From Peribacillus psychrosaccharolyticus ATCC 23296 (GTDB lineage: Bacteria > Bacillota > Bacilli > Bacillales > DSM-1321): DNA of 60,868 bases. The stretch spans positions 1-60,868 of the forward strand of contig NZ_AJTN02000200.1 of the NCBI RefSeq assembly GCF_000305495.1, written 5' to 3'. This document shows, piece by piece, positions 54,638 through 60,868 of the stretch; position 1 is the first letter of the stretch; each line of letters opens with the position of its first letter. The notes beneath the pieces were generated by a model, which saw only the letters and a list, made by a program, of their open reading frames with translations, was not told where the DNA came from and did not search any database. Made by a program: the position numbers and the translations under genes.

Positions 54638-55081
54638 TTAGTTTTTAAAAGCAGATACTGGTCCTAATTCATTTATTAAGTAGGTTCTGATGTGATGAGG
54701 GTATAGTTGAAATGCTTCCAAATTTTCATCAAATAGTACGGACGTTTCTGTAAAATCTAATTCCAGATAATCCTGGATTAATTTTTTTCGAAGCGGCAGT
54801 AAACTTTTGAATTGGACAGCCATTTCACTTGTGATTACCTTTTCATCGAGGAGAATATCAATAATGTCCTCAAAACTACCGGGGTCCCGCATAATAAATC
54901 CATCAATCATTGCATTACCCGTATCTAGTACGGCATCAATGGATGTTTGTATAATTCTTTCTAAAGCAAGTTTAGATTGGCGTTCTTCCCAATTCTTAAT
55001 TTCACGATAGGAAGCAAGCTGTTTTTCTAGAAAAGCTAACAACATTTCTATTCTTTCTCTATCCACAAAATACATTCTCAC
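54638..55081 (-). CDS. yutE: DUF86 (HepT-like) protein YutE
   Basis: A 147-aa helical protein of the DUF86/HepT-like family. Family toxins carry an RxxxxH-x-Y RNase motif; here the equivalent stretch reads LRKKLIQDYLELD, with Gln where the His would be. No MNT-type antitoxin gene is adjacent, so it is not an obvious toxin-antitoxin unit. The gene lies upstream of yutF on the same strand and is probably co-transcribed with it. Confidence 0.83.
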   Translation of the reverse strand: MRMYFVDRERIEMLLAFLEKQLASYREIKNWEERQSKLALERIIQTSIDAVLDTGNAMIDGFIMRDPGSFEDIIDILLDEKVITSEMAVQFKSLLPLRKKLIQDYLELDFTETSVLFDENLEAFQLYPHHIRTYLINELGPVSAFKN

Positions 55082-55228
55082 AAACCCCTTCTCTCTGGTT
55101 AGTCATATATCAAACATGCCTTACCTCCACTTGATAATACCATAATTCCGTCCCTTACCGACGAATCTGCTATTAAATACGGCTGTGGATTGTTATGATA
55201 AAAGAAAATAAAGGAAGTAGGGATCACC

Positions 55229-55495
55229 GTGGAAAAGTTTGATTTTTTATACAATGACCTCGTTGATACGAAAACTCGTTTTGTCAGCTTTGTCGGAAGT
55301 GAAATCCGCTATGACTTAGCTATTGTAATGACTGATCGATTTTATGGAAAAAAGCTTATTCTTGATATGCAAAGCAATCGTTTTGCCATCATTGGTCCTG
55401 ATGATTTAGATGAAGAAGGCTACCTTGAGCATGCCTTTCAGATTTCTGCTGAAGAAGCAGAAGAACTGCACTTATTCTTAACTGAAATCGTTTAG
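55229..55495 (+). CDS. DUF3055 family protein
   Basis: An 88-aa protein matching DUF3055, widespread in Bacillales and staphylococci and of unknown function. Blocks VSFVGSEIRYDLAIVMTDRFYGKKL, cited here by segment, and DDLDEEGYLEHAFQ are typical. The start is GTG 55229. The next small gene follows by about 50 bases and may share the transcript. Confidence 0.82.
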   Translation: MEKFDFLYNDLVDTKTRFVSFVGSEIRYDLAIVMTDRFYGKKLILDMQSNRFAIIGPDDLDEEGYLEHAFQISAEEAEELHLFLTEIV

Positions 55496-55542
55496 CATGC
55501 TCCATCTTCATATGGACATCCTATAAAGGGAGGATGATACCA

Positions 55543-55797
55543 ATGACCGATAATTATCATGATTTCCTTAATGTTGAAAAACAACGTCATTCCCTGATAC
55601 CAGAGGAATTTCCAGAAGGTTCATACGGTTCTTCACGAGCAGCAAGTTCACCTGTTGAAAATAAAAGCTCAGATTGGAAAGAAGGACAATCGTTCCAAAG
55701 TGCTTTTAATTATGAAAATAAATCGTTGCAAGAAAACCTGCCAAGACAATACCCTGGTGCAGCTGTACCTGAAGATCTAAAAAAACGTAAACAATAA
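55543..55797 (+). CDS. small hydrophilic cytosolic protein
   Basis: An 84-aa hydrophilic protein, rich in Glu, Ser, Asn and Pro, with IPEEFPEGSYGSSRAAS and ending KKRKQ. Similar small proteins are common in Bacillus and are usually called cytosolic proteins; I know no function. AAAGGGAGG lies 9 bases before ATG 55543; an ATG three codons earlier is too close to it. Confidence 0.72.
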   Translation: MTDNYHDFLNVEKQRHSLIPEEFPEGSYGSSRAASSPVENKSSDWKEGQSFQSAFNYENKSLQENLPRQYPGAAVPEDLKKRKQ

Positions 55798-55801
55798 TAA
55801 A

Positions 55802-55838
55802 ATGGACAACCACTAGCCATGCGGCAGTGATTGTCCAT
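55802..55838. terminator. hairpin between the small gene and yutD
   Basis: A 13-bp stem with one mismatch (55802-55814 with 55826-55838). The minus-strand side leads into T-rich sequence, so it best suits yutD. Confidence 0.7.
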
Positions 55839-55847
55839 CTTCCTTAA

Positions 55848-56120
55848 CTATTTAACCTTTTTCATTACGAAGTAGGGACATCCAAAATTACAGTATTCAT
55901 ACAGATATTCTGATAATGTACTTATTTTCGTATCAAAGGTTGCCTTTTGATTTTGATCATCAAAAAACCCGCGAAGCCGCAATTGACCATAGCCCCAATC
56001 ACCGACTATATAATCATACTTAGTCAATATCTCACTATATCTAGCTAGAAAAGCTTCTTCATTATATCCGTCCCTTTGTTCTTCTACCATTTCATAGTTC
56101 AGATTATTGATGCTAATCAT
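55848..56120 (-). CDS. yutD: YutD (DUF1027) protein
   Basis: A 90-aa protein with the DUF1027 signature: LNYEMVEEQRDGYNEEAF, YDYIVGDWGYGQLRLRGF and LYEYCNFGCPYFV. Function is unknown. ATG 56120 is chosen because GAGGTG lies six bases upstream; two other ATGs close by are nearer to it. It lies between the small cytosolic gene and yutC, as yutD does in related genomes. Confidence 0.87.
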   Translation of the reverse strand: MISINNLNYEMVEEQRDGYNEEAFLARYSEILTKYDYIVGDWGYGQLRLRGFFDDQNQKATFDTKISTLSEYLYEYCNFGCPYFVMKKVK

Positions 56121-56235
56121 GTTCATCACCTCGCAGCTTATAACTTGTTCCTTAAATTATAACGTATTCTCCATGATTTTCTAAGCGAAATTTAGATAAA
56201 ACTGTCCATGATATGTAATAGGGGGTGCTTAACAC

Positions 56236-56868
56236 TTGAAAAAAACAATCTTAACCGTCAGCTTAAGCTCTTTTATTGCCTTAACGGGTTGTTCTAGTGA
56301 CAACAATCACGAATCTAATGAGAGTATGGAAAAGAATCGTAATCAAGCAAATCCTAGCCAAATTAATTCTCCAGCTACGATTTATGATGAAGATTACCAA
56401 AACAAAGATAACTCTCCCCAGGATTTTGGTTTTACTCGTTTAACCAATGCCACCATCAATGGGAAGAAAATCAACAATCAAACACCAACGGTTGATCGTG
56501 AACAGCTTGCATCAATTATTACTCAACTTACTGTCCAACTGCCAAATGTTAAAGAAGCATCGACTTTAGTGACTGACGAAAAAGTATTAGTGGTTTACTC
56601 CACAGATACTTCTAACCGCTTTGTCACAGCTGATCAAGTTAAACGGACGGCTGCCTCTGCAGTCCCGCGCTACTATCATATATATGTCAGTGATAATAAT
56701 GTGCTGGCTCGTGATATTGAAGATTTTTCAGTTCATTCTACTCAAAGTCGTGATGTTGATCCGGCGATCAATTCCATTATTCAATTGATGTTAAAGTCAC
56801 CACAAGGCAATAAGCTTTCTGATGGGGAAAATGAAAATGGCAAAATGAAAGGTGAAACGTCCATGTAA
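56236..56868 (+). CDS. yutC: YhcN/YlaJ-type sporulation lipoprotein YutC
   Basis: Lipoprotein of 210 aa with a signal peptide and lipobox LTGC (Cys 19). A polar linker is followed by a YhcN/YlaJ domain (INGKKINNQTPTVDREQLA ... VLVVYSTDTSN ... VPRYYHIYVSDN). Family members are made in the forespore and associate with the inner spore membrane. The start is TTG 56236 after AGGGGGTG. Confidence 0.87.
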   Translation: MKKTILTVSLSSFIALTGCSSDNNHESNESMEKNRNQANPSQINSPATIYDEDYQNKDNSPQDFGFTRLTNATINGKKINNQTPTVDREQLASIITQLTVQLPNVKEASTLVTDEKVLVVYSTDTSNRFVTADQVKRTAASAVPRYYHIYVSDNNVLARDIEDFSVHSTQSRDVDPAINSIIQLMLKSPQGNKLSDGENENGKMKGETSM

Positions 56869-56886
56869 TCAACTGGATGAGATTAG

Positions 56887-56919
56887 AAAACCCCCGTTTA
56901 AAATAGGGGGCTTTTTTTT
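56887..56919 (+). terminator. terminator after yutC
   Basis: CCCCC pairs with GGGGG across an A/T loop, followed by a C and eight T. Confidence 0.68.
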
Positions 56920-56923
56920 GCAT

Positions 56924-57847
56924 TTATACTTCTTCCTTAAGGAGCATTGCATCTCCTTTTAACTGTTTTTGTTTGGCGGCTGCATTTACCTGCTCATCCG
57001 CATGATAAGACGAACGAACCATTGGTCCCGCTTCACAATGACTAAAGCCCTTCTGAATAGCTATTTTCTTTAGTTCATTAAATTCTTCTGGTGTGTAATA
57101 CTTAAGCACGTTAAGGTGTTTTTTCGACGGTTGTAAATATTGTCCAATTGTCATAATATCCACCTTATTCGCCAATAAATCATCCATGGTTTCAAGGATT
57201 TCTTCCTTTGTTTCACCTAATCCAATCATTAAACTTGATTTGGTTGGGATATCTGGATACATCTCCTTGGCTCTAAGCAGCAGTTCTAATGACCGATCAT
57301 ACTTAGCACGTGCACGAACTCGATTTGATAGACGACGTACCGTTTCAATATTGTGATTGAGAATATCTGGTTTCGCATCCATTAGATTTTTTAGATTTTC
57401 GTATACCCCGCCCATATCGGAAGGAAGCACCTCAATTGATGTAAATGGATTTTTCCTGCGAATGGCCCTAACTGTTTCTGCAAATACAACCGAACCACCG
57501 TCTTTTAAATCGTCTCGAGCGACAGCCGTAATGACCGCATGCTTTAAATTCATCGCAGCAACCGAATCAGCCACTCTTTCAGGTTCTGCTAAATCTAACT
57601 CTGTCGGCAGACCTGTCTTAACCGCACAGAAACGGCAGGCTCTTGTGCAAATGGCTCCGAGAATCATGAAGGTGGCTGTCCGCCTTACTGCCCAACATTC
57701 ATGAATATTGGGACACTTTGCCTCCTCACATACAGTATGTAAATTTTTCTCACGCATCATTTTTTTTAAACCCGTATAGTTCTCATTTGTATTGAGCTTA
57801 ATTTTAAGCCATTCCGGTTTACGAAGAGGCTCTTCTTTAGTCGCCAT
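56924..57847 (-). CDS. lipA: lipoyl synthase
   Basis: Radical SAM enzyme of 307 aa inserting sulfur into octanoyl groups to make lipoyl cofactors. The auxiliary cluster Cys are in [12 protein letters not shown] and the radical SAM Cys are in [18 protein letters not shown] near the C-terminus has the conserved Ser that binds the auxiliary cluster. The N-terminus [18 protein letters not shown] and length match B. subtilis LipA (YutB). ATG 57847 follows TGGAGTG; earlier in-frame codons lack support. Confidence 0.95.
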   Translation of the reverse strand: MATKEEPLRKPEWLKIKLNTNENYTGLKKMMREKNLHTVCEEAKCPNIHECWAVRRTATFMILGAICTRACRFCAVKTGLPTELDLAEPERVADSVAAMNLKHAVITAVARDDLKDGGSVVFAETVRAIRRKNPFTSIEVLPSDMGGVYENLKNLMDAKPDILNHNIETVRRLSNRVRARAKYDRSLELLLRAKEMYPDIPTKSSLMIGLGETKEEILETMDDLLANKVDIMTIGQYLQPSKKHLNVLKYYTPEEFNELKKIAIQKGFSHCEAGPMVRSSYHADEQVNAAAKQKQLKGDAMLLKEEV

Positions 57848-58019
57848 GAACGTCACTCCATTCTCATTGTGAATAACAGGAAGTATGTCTTTAATAGCCA
57901 CTTTACCAAATAAACAATTATTCAACAAGTTATAGGTCGATCTTCCATAATTTTAAAATAATGTTTTTTGACCTGTAATAGCAAACTAGATGTAATAGAC
58001 TAGGAAGGAGACTAGATGG

Positions 58020-59021
58020 GTGAAGTGGAAATTAGTACTCGTTGTTTTTATTATAATTTTAAGTTTCCCAAGAGAACATCGAACGGGCATCGCGGCATCA
58101 ACAGCACATTCTTCTGAAGTCATTTATCAAAAGCGGATGGAACTTTATAAAAACATGGAAACTGCCTTGCAAATTCCTTGGTATTATTTAGCTGCTGCCG
58201 ATCAGTATGAATATAGTATCCGAGGTTCAAATAAATCTGAACCGCTGTCGGGTGTCATTGCGATTCAAATTAAACCTTCGAAATGGTCCGGGGTTCTTAA
58301 CCCTGAGCCAAACGATCAAAATCCCCTTTCTATCAATTTTTTCGGCGGATCCGGTTTAGATGGAAACGGTGATGGACTGGCAGATAGAACCAATGATGAA
58401 GATCTGCTGTTCACTTTTGCCAAGCATCTTTTATCCTATGGAACAGATGATGATAATATCCGAATTGCGCTTTGGAATTATTATAAACGGGATAAAGCAG
58501 TCGGAATCATTATGGGAAACGCACAAATGTATAAGAAGTTTAATCGAATCGACCTGCAGGAGAAAGCATTTCCTGTTCCTGTGGGGACGGACTATACCTT
58601 CCACAGTACTTGGGGAGTTGCCCGTGGATGGGGAGGAAGACGCTCGCATGAAGGAACAGATATTTTTGCCCATTATGGGTTACCTGTTCGTTCTACCTGC
58701 TATGGAATCATTGAAATGAAAGGATGGAATCGTTTTGGCGGATGGCGGATAGGAATTCGCGACATGAACAATACCTACCACTATTTTGCTCATTTAAATG
58801 GATTCACGAAAGATTTAAAAGTAGGTCAGATTGTCGAACCGGGACAAGTAATTGGAAGTGTAGGCAGCACTGGATATGGGCCACCTGGGACAGCCGGAAA
58901 ATTCCCGCCTCATCTGCATTTCGGACTTTACAAAGATAATGGTAATCTGGAATGGAGCTTTGACCCTTACCCTCACCTCCGTGTTTGGGAACGAAAGGAT
59001 ACCTTAAAAGCTAGGCAATAA
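58020..59021 (+). CDS. yunA: M23 family endopeptidase (YunA)
   Basis: Exported peptidoglycan hydrolase of 333 aa. The N-terminus is a signal-like hydrophobic segment, then a domain with LQIPWYYLAAADQYEYSIRG, followed by an M23 LytM-type domain from about residue 205. Zinc ligands are in RSHEGTD (His, Asp) and HLHFG (His). The start is GTG 58020 after GGAAGGAG. It follows the B. subtilis order lipA-yunA-yunB and may act in sporulation envelope remodelling, though this is only inferred. Confidence 0.88.
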   Translation: MKWKLVLVVFIIILSFPREHRTGIAASTAHSSEVIYQKRMELYKNMETALQIPWYYLAAADQYEYSIRGSNKSEPLSGVIAIQIKPSKWSGVLNPEPNDQNPLSINFFGGSGLDGNGDGLADRTNDEDLLFTFAKHLLSYGTDDDNIRIALWNYYKRDKAVGIIMGNAQMYKKFNRIDLQEKAFPVPVGTDYTFHSTWGVARGWGGRRSHEGTDIFAHYGLPVRSTCYGIIEMKGWNRFGGWRIGIRDMNNTYHYFAHLNGFTKDLKVGQIVEPGQVIGSVGSTGYGPPGTAGKFPPHLHFGLYKDNGNLEWSFDPYPHLRVWERKDTLKARQ

Positions 59022-59093
59022 TCGCGGAGGAATTTTTTAGTATTAAGAAATATCCCTTTTCCTAAAGCATACGTTTTAAGGAGGGGGGGTAGC

Positions 59094-59846
59094 ATGTTTC
59101 ATAAGAGAGCTAAACCAAGTATTGAGTTAAAGAGGTTCTTTAGAGGAATTCTCTCCTTGAAAAAGATTTTCATCTATACCTTTATAATCTTTCTCATTTG
59201 CAGTGGCTTTTCAATTTGGTTTATTGATAAAGCTATTGAGCCTGTGATTATGAAAGTGGCACAGAAAGAAATTAAACGCGCGGCAACGGAAGTCATTAAT
59301 GATTCGTTCCATAAAAACCTGTCTAAAGAACTGCCCGACAATGATATTGTCTTGACCCATTATCAAACAGGAGACCCTGCCCCATCCTATAGCTTTAATC
59401 CTAAATTATATAATGAAGTTCGAGAGGAAACTATAAAGGATATTCAAGATCAATTAGGAATAAGTAATCAAAACCCATTTCAGAAAAAACCCAATAAAAA
59501 TCAATTAAAATCAGTGATTTATTATATACCACTAGGCGTAGTTACAAGAACCTCTATTTTAGCAAATATAGGACCAAAAATTCCTGTTGAAATGGCTCTG
59601 GTGGGCCACGTTGAAATGGACTATGAATTCAAATCTACAGGTGCGGGGATTAATAATACGTATTTAGAATTATTTGCTCGTGTAGGTGTTCATATGGAGG
59701 TTGTCATTCCAACCTTCAAAGAAGAAACGCCAGTTGAGCAGGTGATTAACCTTGGAGGCCGTTATATTCCTGGCAGGGTGCCAAATTTTTATGGAACCGA
59801 TCGAAATCTTATAACACCTTCCGTACGAGATTCAGGGGAAAAATAA
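59094..59846 (+). CDS. yunB: sporulation protein YunB
   Basis: A 250-aa protein with one N-terminal membrane helix (about residues 24-45, IFIYTFIIFLICSGFSIWF) and an external domain with conserved blocks KEIKRAATEVINDSF, YYIPLGVVTRTSIL and GPKIPVEMALVG. YunB is needed for late sporulation in B. subtilis. GGAGG precedes the ATG. It follows yunA by about 70 bases and may share its transcript. Confidence 0.9.
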   Translation: MFHKRAKPSIELKRFFRGILSLKKIFIYTFIIFLICSGFSIWFIDKAIEPVIMKVAQKEIKRAATEVINDSFHKNLSKELPDNDIVLTHYQTGDPAPSYSFNPKLYNEVREETIKDIQDQLGISNQNPFQKKPNKNQLKSVIYYIPLGVVTRTSILANIGPKIPVEMALVGHVEMDYEFKSTGAGINNTYLELFARVGVHMEVVIPTFKEETPVEQVINLGGRYIPGRVPNFYGTDRNLITPSVRDSGEK

Positions 59847-59879
59847 AAAGAGAAACGGGTACAATCCCGTTTCTCTTTT
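59846..59879. terminator. bidirectional terminator after yunB
   Basis: A perfect 14-bp stem (59846-59859 with 59866-59879) with a six-base loop between convergent genes. Confidence 0.88.
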
Positions 59880-59885
59880 CACCTT

Positions 59886-60868
59886 TTACTCGACATGACA
59901 TTTTTTTATGACTAAATGATTATGTTTGAGTAAATCCAGCTCATACACCTTTTCCAACACGTTTCCCTGCTCTTCAATAATCTCGATGATCGGTCGTTCC
60001 CCCATCCCCGTGTTTTGTTTAGAAACAATCCCTTTTCGTCCATCGCTTAGTTCAACAACTAGTCCGACTGGATAAATAGCAACCGACCGTCTAAACGCTT
60101 CAATAATCTTCACATCAAATTGTGTACCTGCACCCGAATAGAGAATTTCTAATGCTTCATGAGGCAGCAAGGCATTACGATATACTCGATTAGACGTCAC
60201 TGCATCAAAAACATCCGCCACCGCTATAATTTTTCCATAAAAGTGAATATCCTCGCCGCTTAATCCTCTTGGATAACCTGTCCCATCAAGCCTCTCGTGA
60301 TGCTGGTAGGCACAGTGAGCGACAAGCAAAGGAATGGTATGTACTCCTCGTAATAATTGAAAACCAAACTCGGAATGTTTCTTCATTGTTTCAAATTCAT
60401 CTTCCGTCAAGCGGCCTGGTTTTAAAATAATTTCAGTTGGAATCATCATTTTGCCAACATCATGCATGATGGCACCTAACCCGAGAATCTCCATTTGCTT
60501 CTGATTTAATTTAAGCTCAAGTCCCATTGCTAGAGAATATAAGGCAACATTAAGCGAATGAGTAAAAATGTAATGATCATAGGCATACACATCAGTTAAC
60601 AAGGACAGTAATTCTTTATTATTATTCACTTCCGTCAAAATAGAGCGGACAAGATCAGTAAATTTCTTGGTTGCTTTTTCTAAAACAAAGGAATCACTAA
60701 TTTTTTGTTTCTTATTAAGTTGACTAAATGTTTCTTGAATGGTCAGTACCGCTTGATTTCTTGTTTTATCTGGAAGAGAGGGATTCGGCTTAATATGTAA
60801 GGTCCGTCCATCCTCAATATATACAAAAGGGATATCTAATTCGATAAGCCGCTTAATCATATTATTCG
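59886..60868 (-). CDS. HD-GYP domain phosphodiesterase-like protein (5' end cut by window)
   Basis: Protein with an HD-GYP domain, a family that includes cyclic-di-GMP phosphodiesterases. Visible are the HD motif in GAIMHDVGK, the GYP block HHERLDGTGYP and ADVFDAVTSNRVYR. Typical relatives have about 50 more residues at the N-terminus ending in ...IPYVYIED; here VYIED appears near the visible start and the frame is open to the window edge, so the true start is probably upstream outside the window. A short C-terminal part (about residue 260 onward) follows the HD-GYP domain. Confidence 0.88.
   Translation of the reverse strand, partial: NNMIKRLIELDIPFVYIEDGRTLHIKPNPSLPDKTRNQAVLTIQETFSQLNKKQKISDSFVLEKATKKFTDLVRSILTEVNNNKELLSLLTDVYAYDHYIFTHSLNVALYSLAMGLELKLNQKQMEILGLGAIMHDVGKMMIPTEIILKPGRLTEDEFETMKKHSEFGFQLLRGVHTIPLLVAHCAYQHHERLDGTGYPRGLSGEDIHFYGKIIAVADVFDAVTSNRVYRNALLPHEALEILYSGAGTQFDVKIIEAFRRSVAIYPVGLVVELSDGRKGIVSKQNTGMGERPIIEIIEEQGNVLEKVYELDLLKHNHLVIKKCHVE

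Noticed and set aside
54638-55081. HepT/MNT toxin-antitoxin module
   Set aside because: No nucleotidyltransferase partner gene and the key His is Gln.

Overview
The window is an ordinary chromosomal stretch of a spore-forming member of the Bacillaceae (Bacillus sensu lato). The evidence is an alpha/beta-type spore DNA-binding protein, a SleL-type cortex lytic enzyme, sporulation genes kapB, kapD, yutH, yutC and yunB, strong AGGAGG-type ribosome binding sites, frequent TTG/GTG starts, and AT-rich DNA with many U-tailed hairpin terminators. From memory, the order yugO-yugN-pgi-yugJ-yuzA-yugI-alaT-alaR-yugF-yugE-patB ... kapB-kapD-pbpD-yufK-mrpABCDEFG-yuxO ... pepA-yuiD-yuiC-yuiB-yuiA-yumB-yumC ... 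yutM-yuzB-yutJ-yuzD-yutI-thrB-thrC-hom ... yutH-yutG-yutF-yutE-yutD-yutC-lipA-yunA-yunB follows Bacillus subtilis very closely. Many names rest on both protein resemblance and this order. No rRNA, tRNA, CRISPR array, prophage or insertion sequence was seen.

Layout. 1-4.9 kb: two amino-acid permeases, uppP and a glycerophosphodiester phosphodiesterase. 4.9-6.6 kb: divergent spore genes (ssp, sleL). 6.7-18.7 kb: the yug cluster (potassium channel, pgi, alcohol dehydrogenase, alanine aminotransferase with its Lrp regulator, patB). 18.6-23.8 kb: a block that I do not recall at this position in B. subtilis (Cu/Zn-SOD-like lipoprotein, persulfide/CoA-disulfide reductase, YteA-like protein, DUF817 protein, cyclophilin). 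23.9-27.6 kb: kapB, kapD, pbpD, yufK. 27.8-33.6 kb: the complete seven-gene Mrp sodium/proton antiporter operon. 33.6-38.9 kb: a decayed NERD-type gene, a thioesterase, pepA, yuiD and a cobalamin-binding-like protein. 38.9-46.6 kb: yuiCBA, the NADH dehydrogenase and ferredoxin-NADP reductase pair yumB/yumC, and Fe-S and thiol proteins (yutM, yuzB, yuzD, yutI). 46.6-53 kb: the hom-thrC-thrB operon, followed by an unexpected translationally coupled pair (2-hydroxyacid dehydrogenase and L,D-transpeptidase). 52-60.9 kb: the yut/yun sporulation and envelope cluster, ending in a truncated HD-GYP gene.

Most of the window is housekeeping. Points worth a second look are: (1) a dispersed intergenic element with an exact 21-bp period, present twice (near 17.0 and 34.6 kb) with conserved flanks; (2) two genes, yumB and the NERD gene, interrupted by -1 frameshifts at poly-A runs that form in-phase slippery heptamers; (3) a Cu/Zn-SOD-like lipoprotein in which one copper ligand histidine is Asn, and whose 3' end overlaps patB antisense by 42 bp; (4) a CsoR/CstR-type operator over the promoter of the CoA-disulfide reductase-rhodanese gene; (5) tandem TCGACA repeats inside a promoter spacer; (6) the coupled dehydrogenase/transpeptidase pair between hom and yutH. 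I found no clear new multi-gene system. The repeat element is the best candidate for something poorly described.
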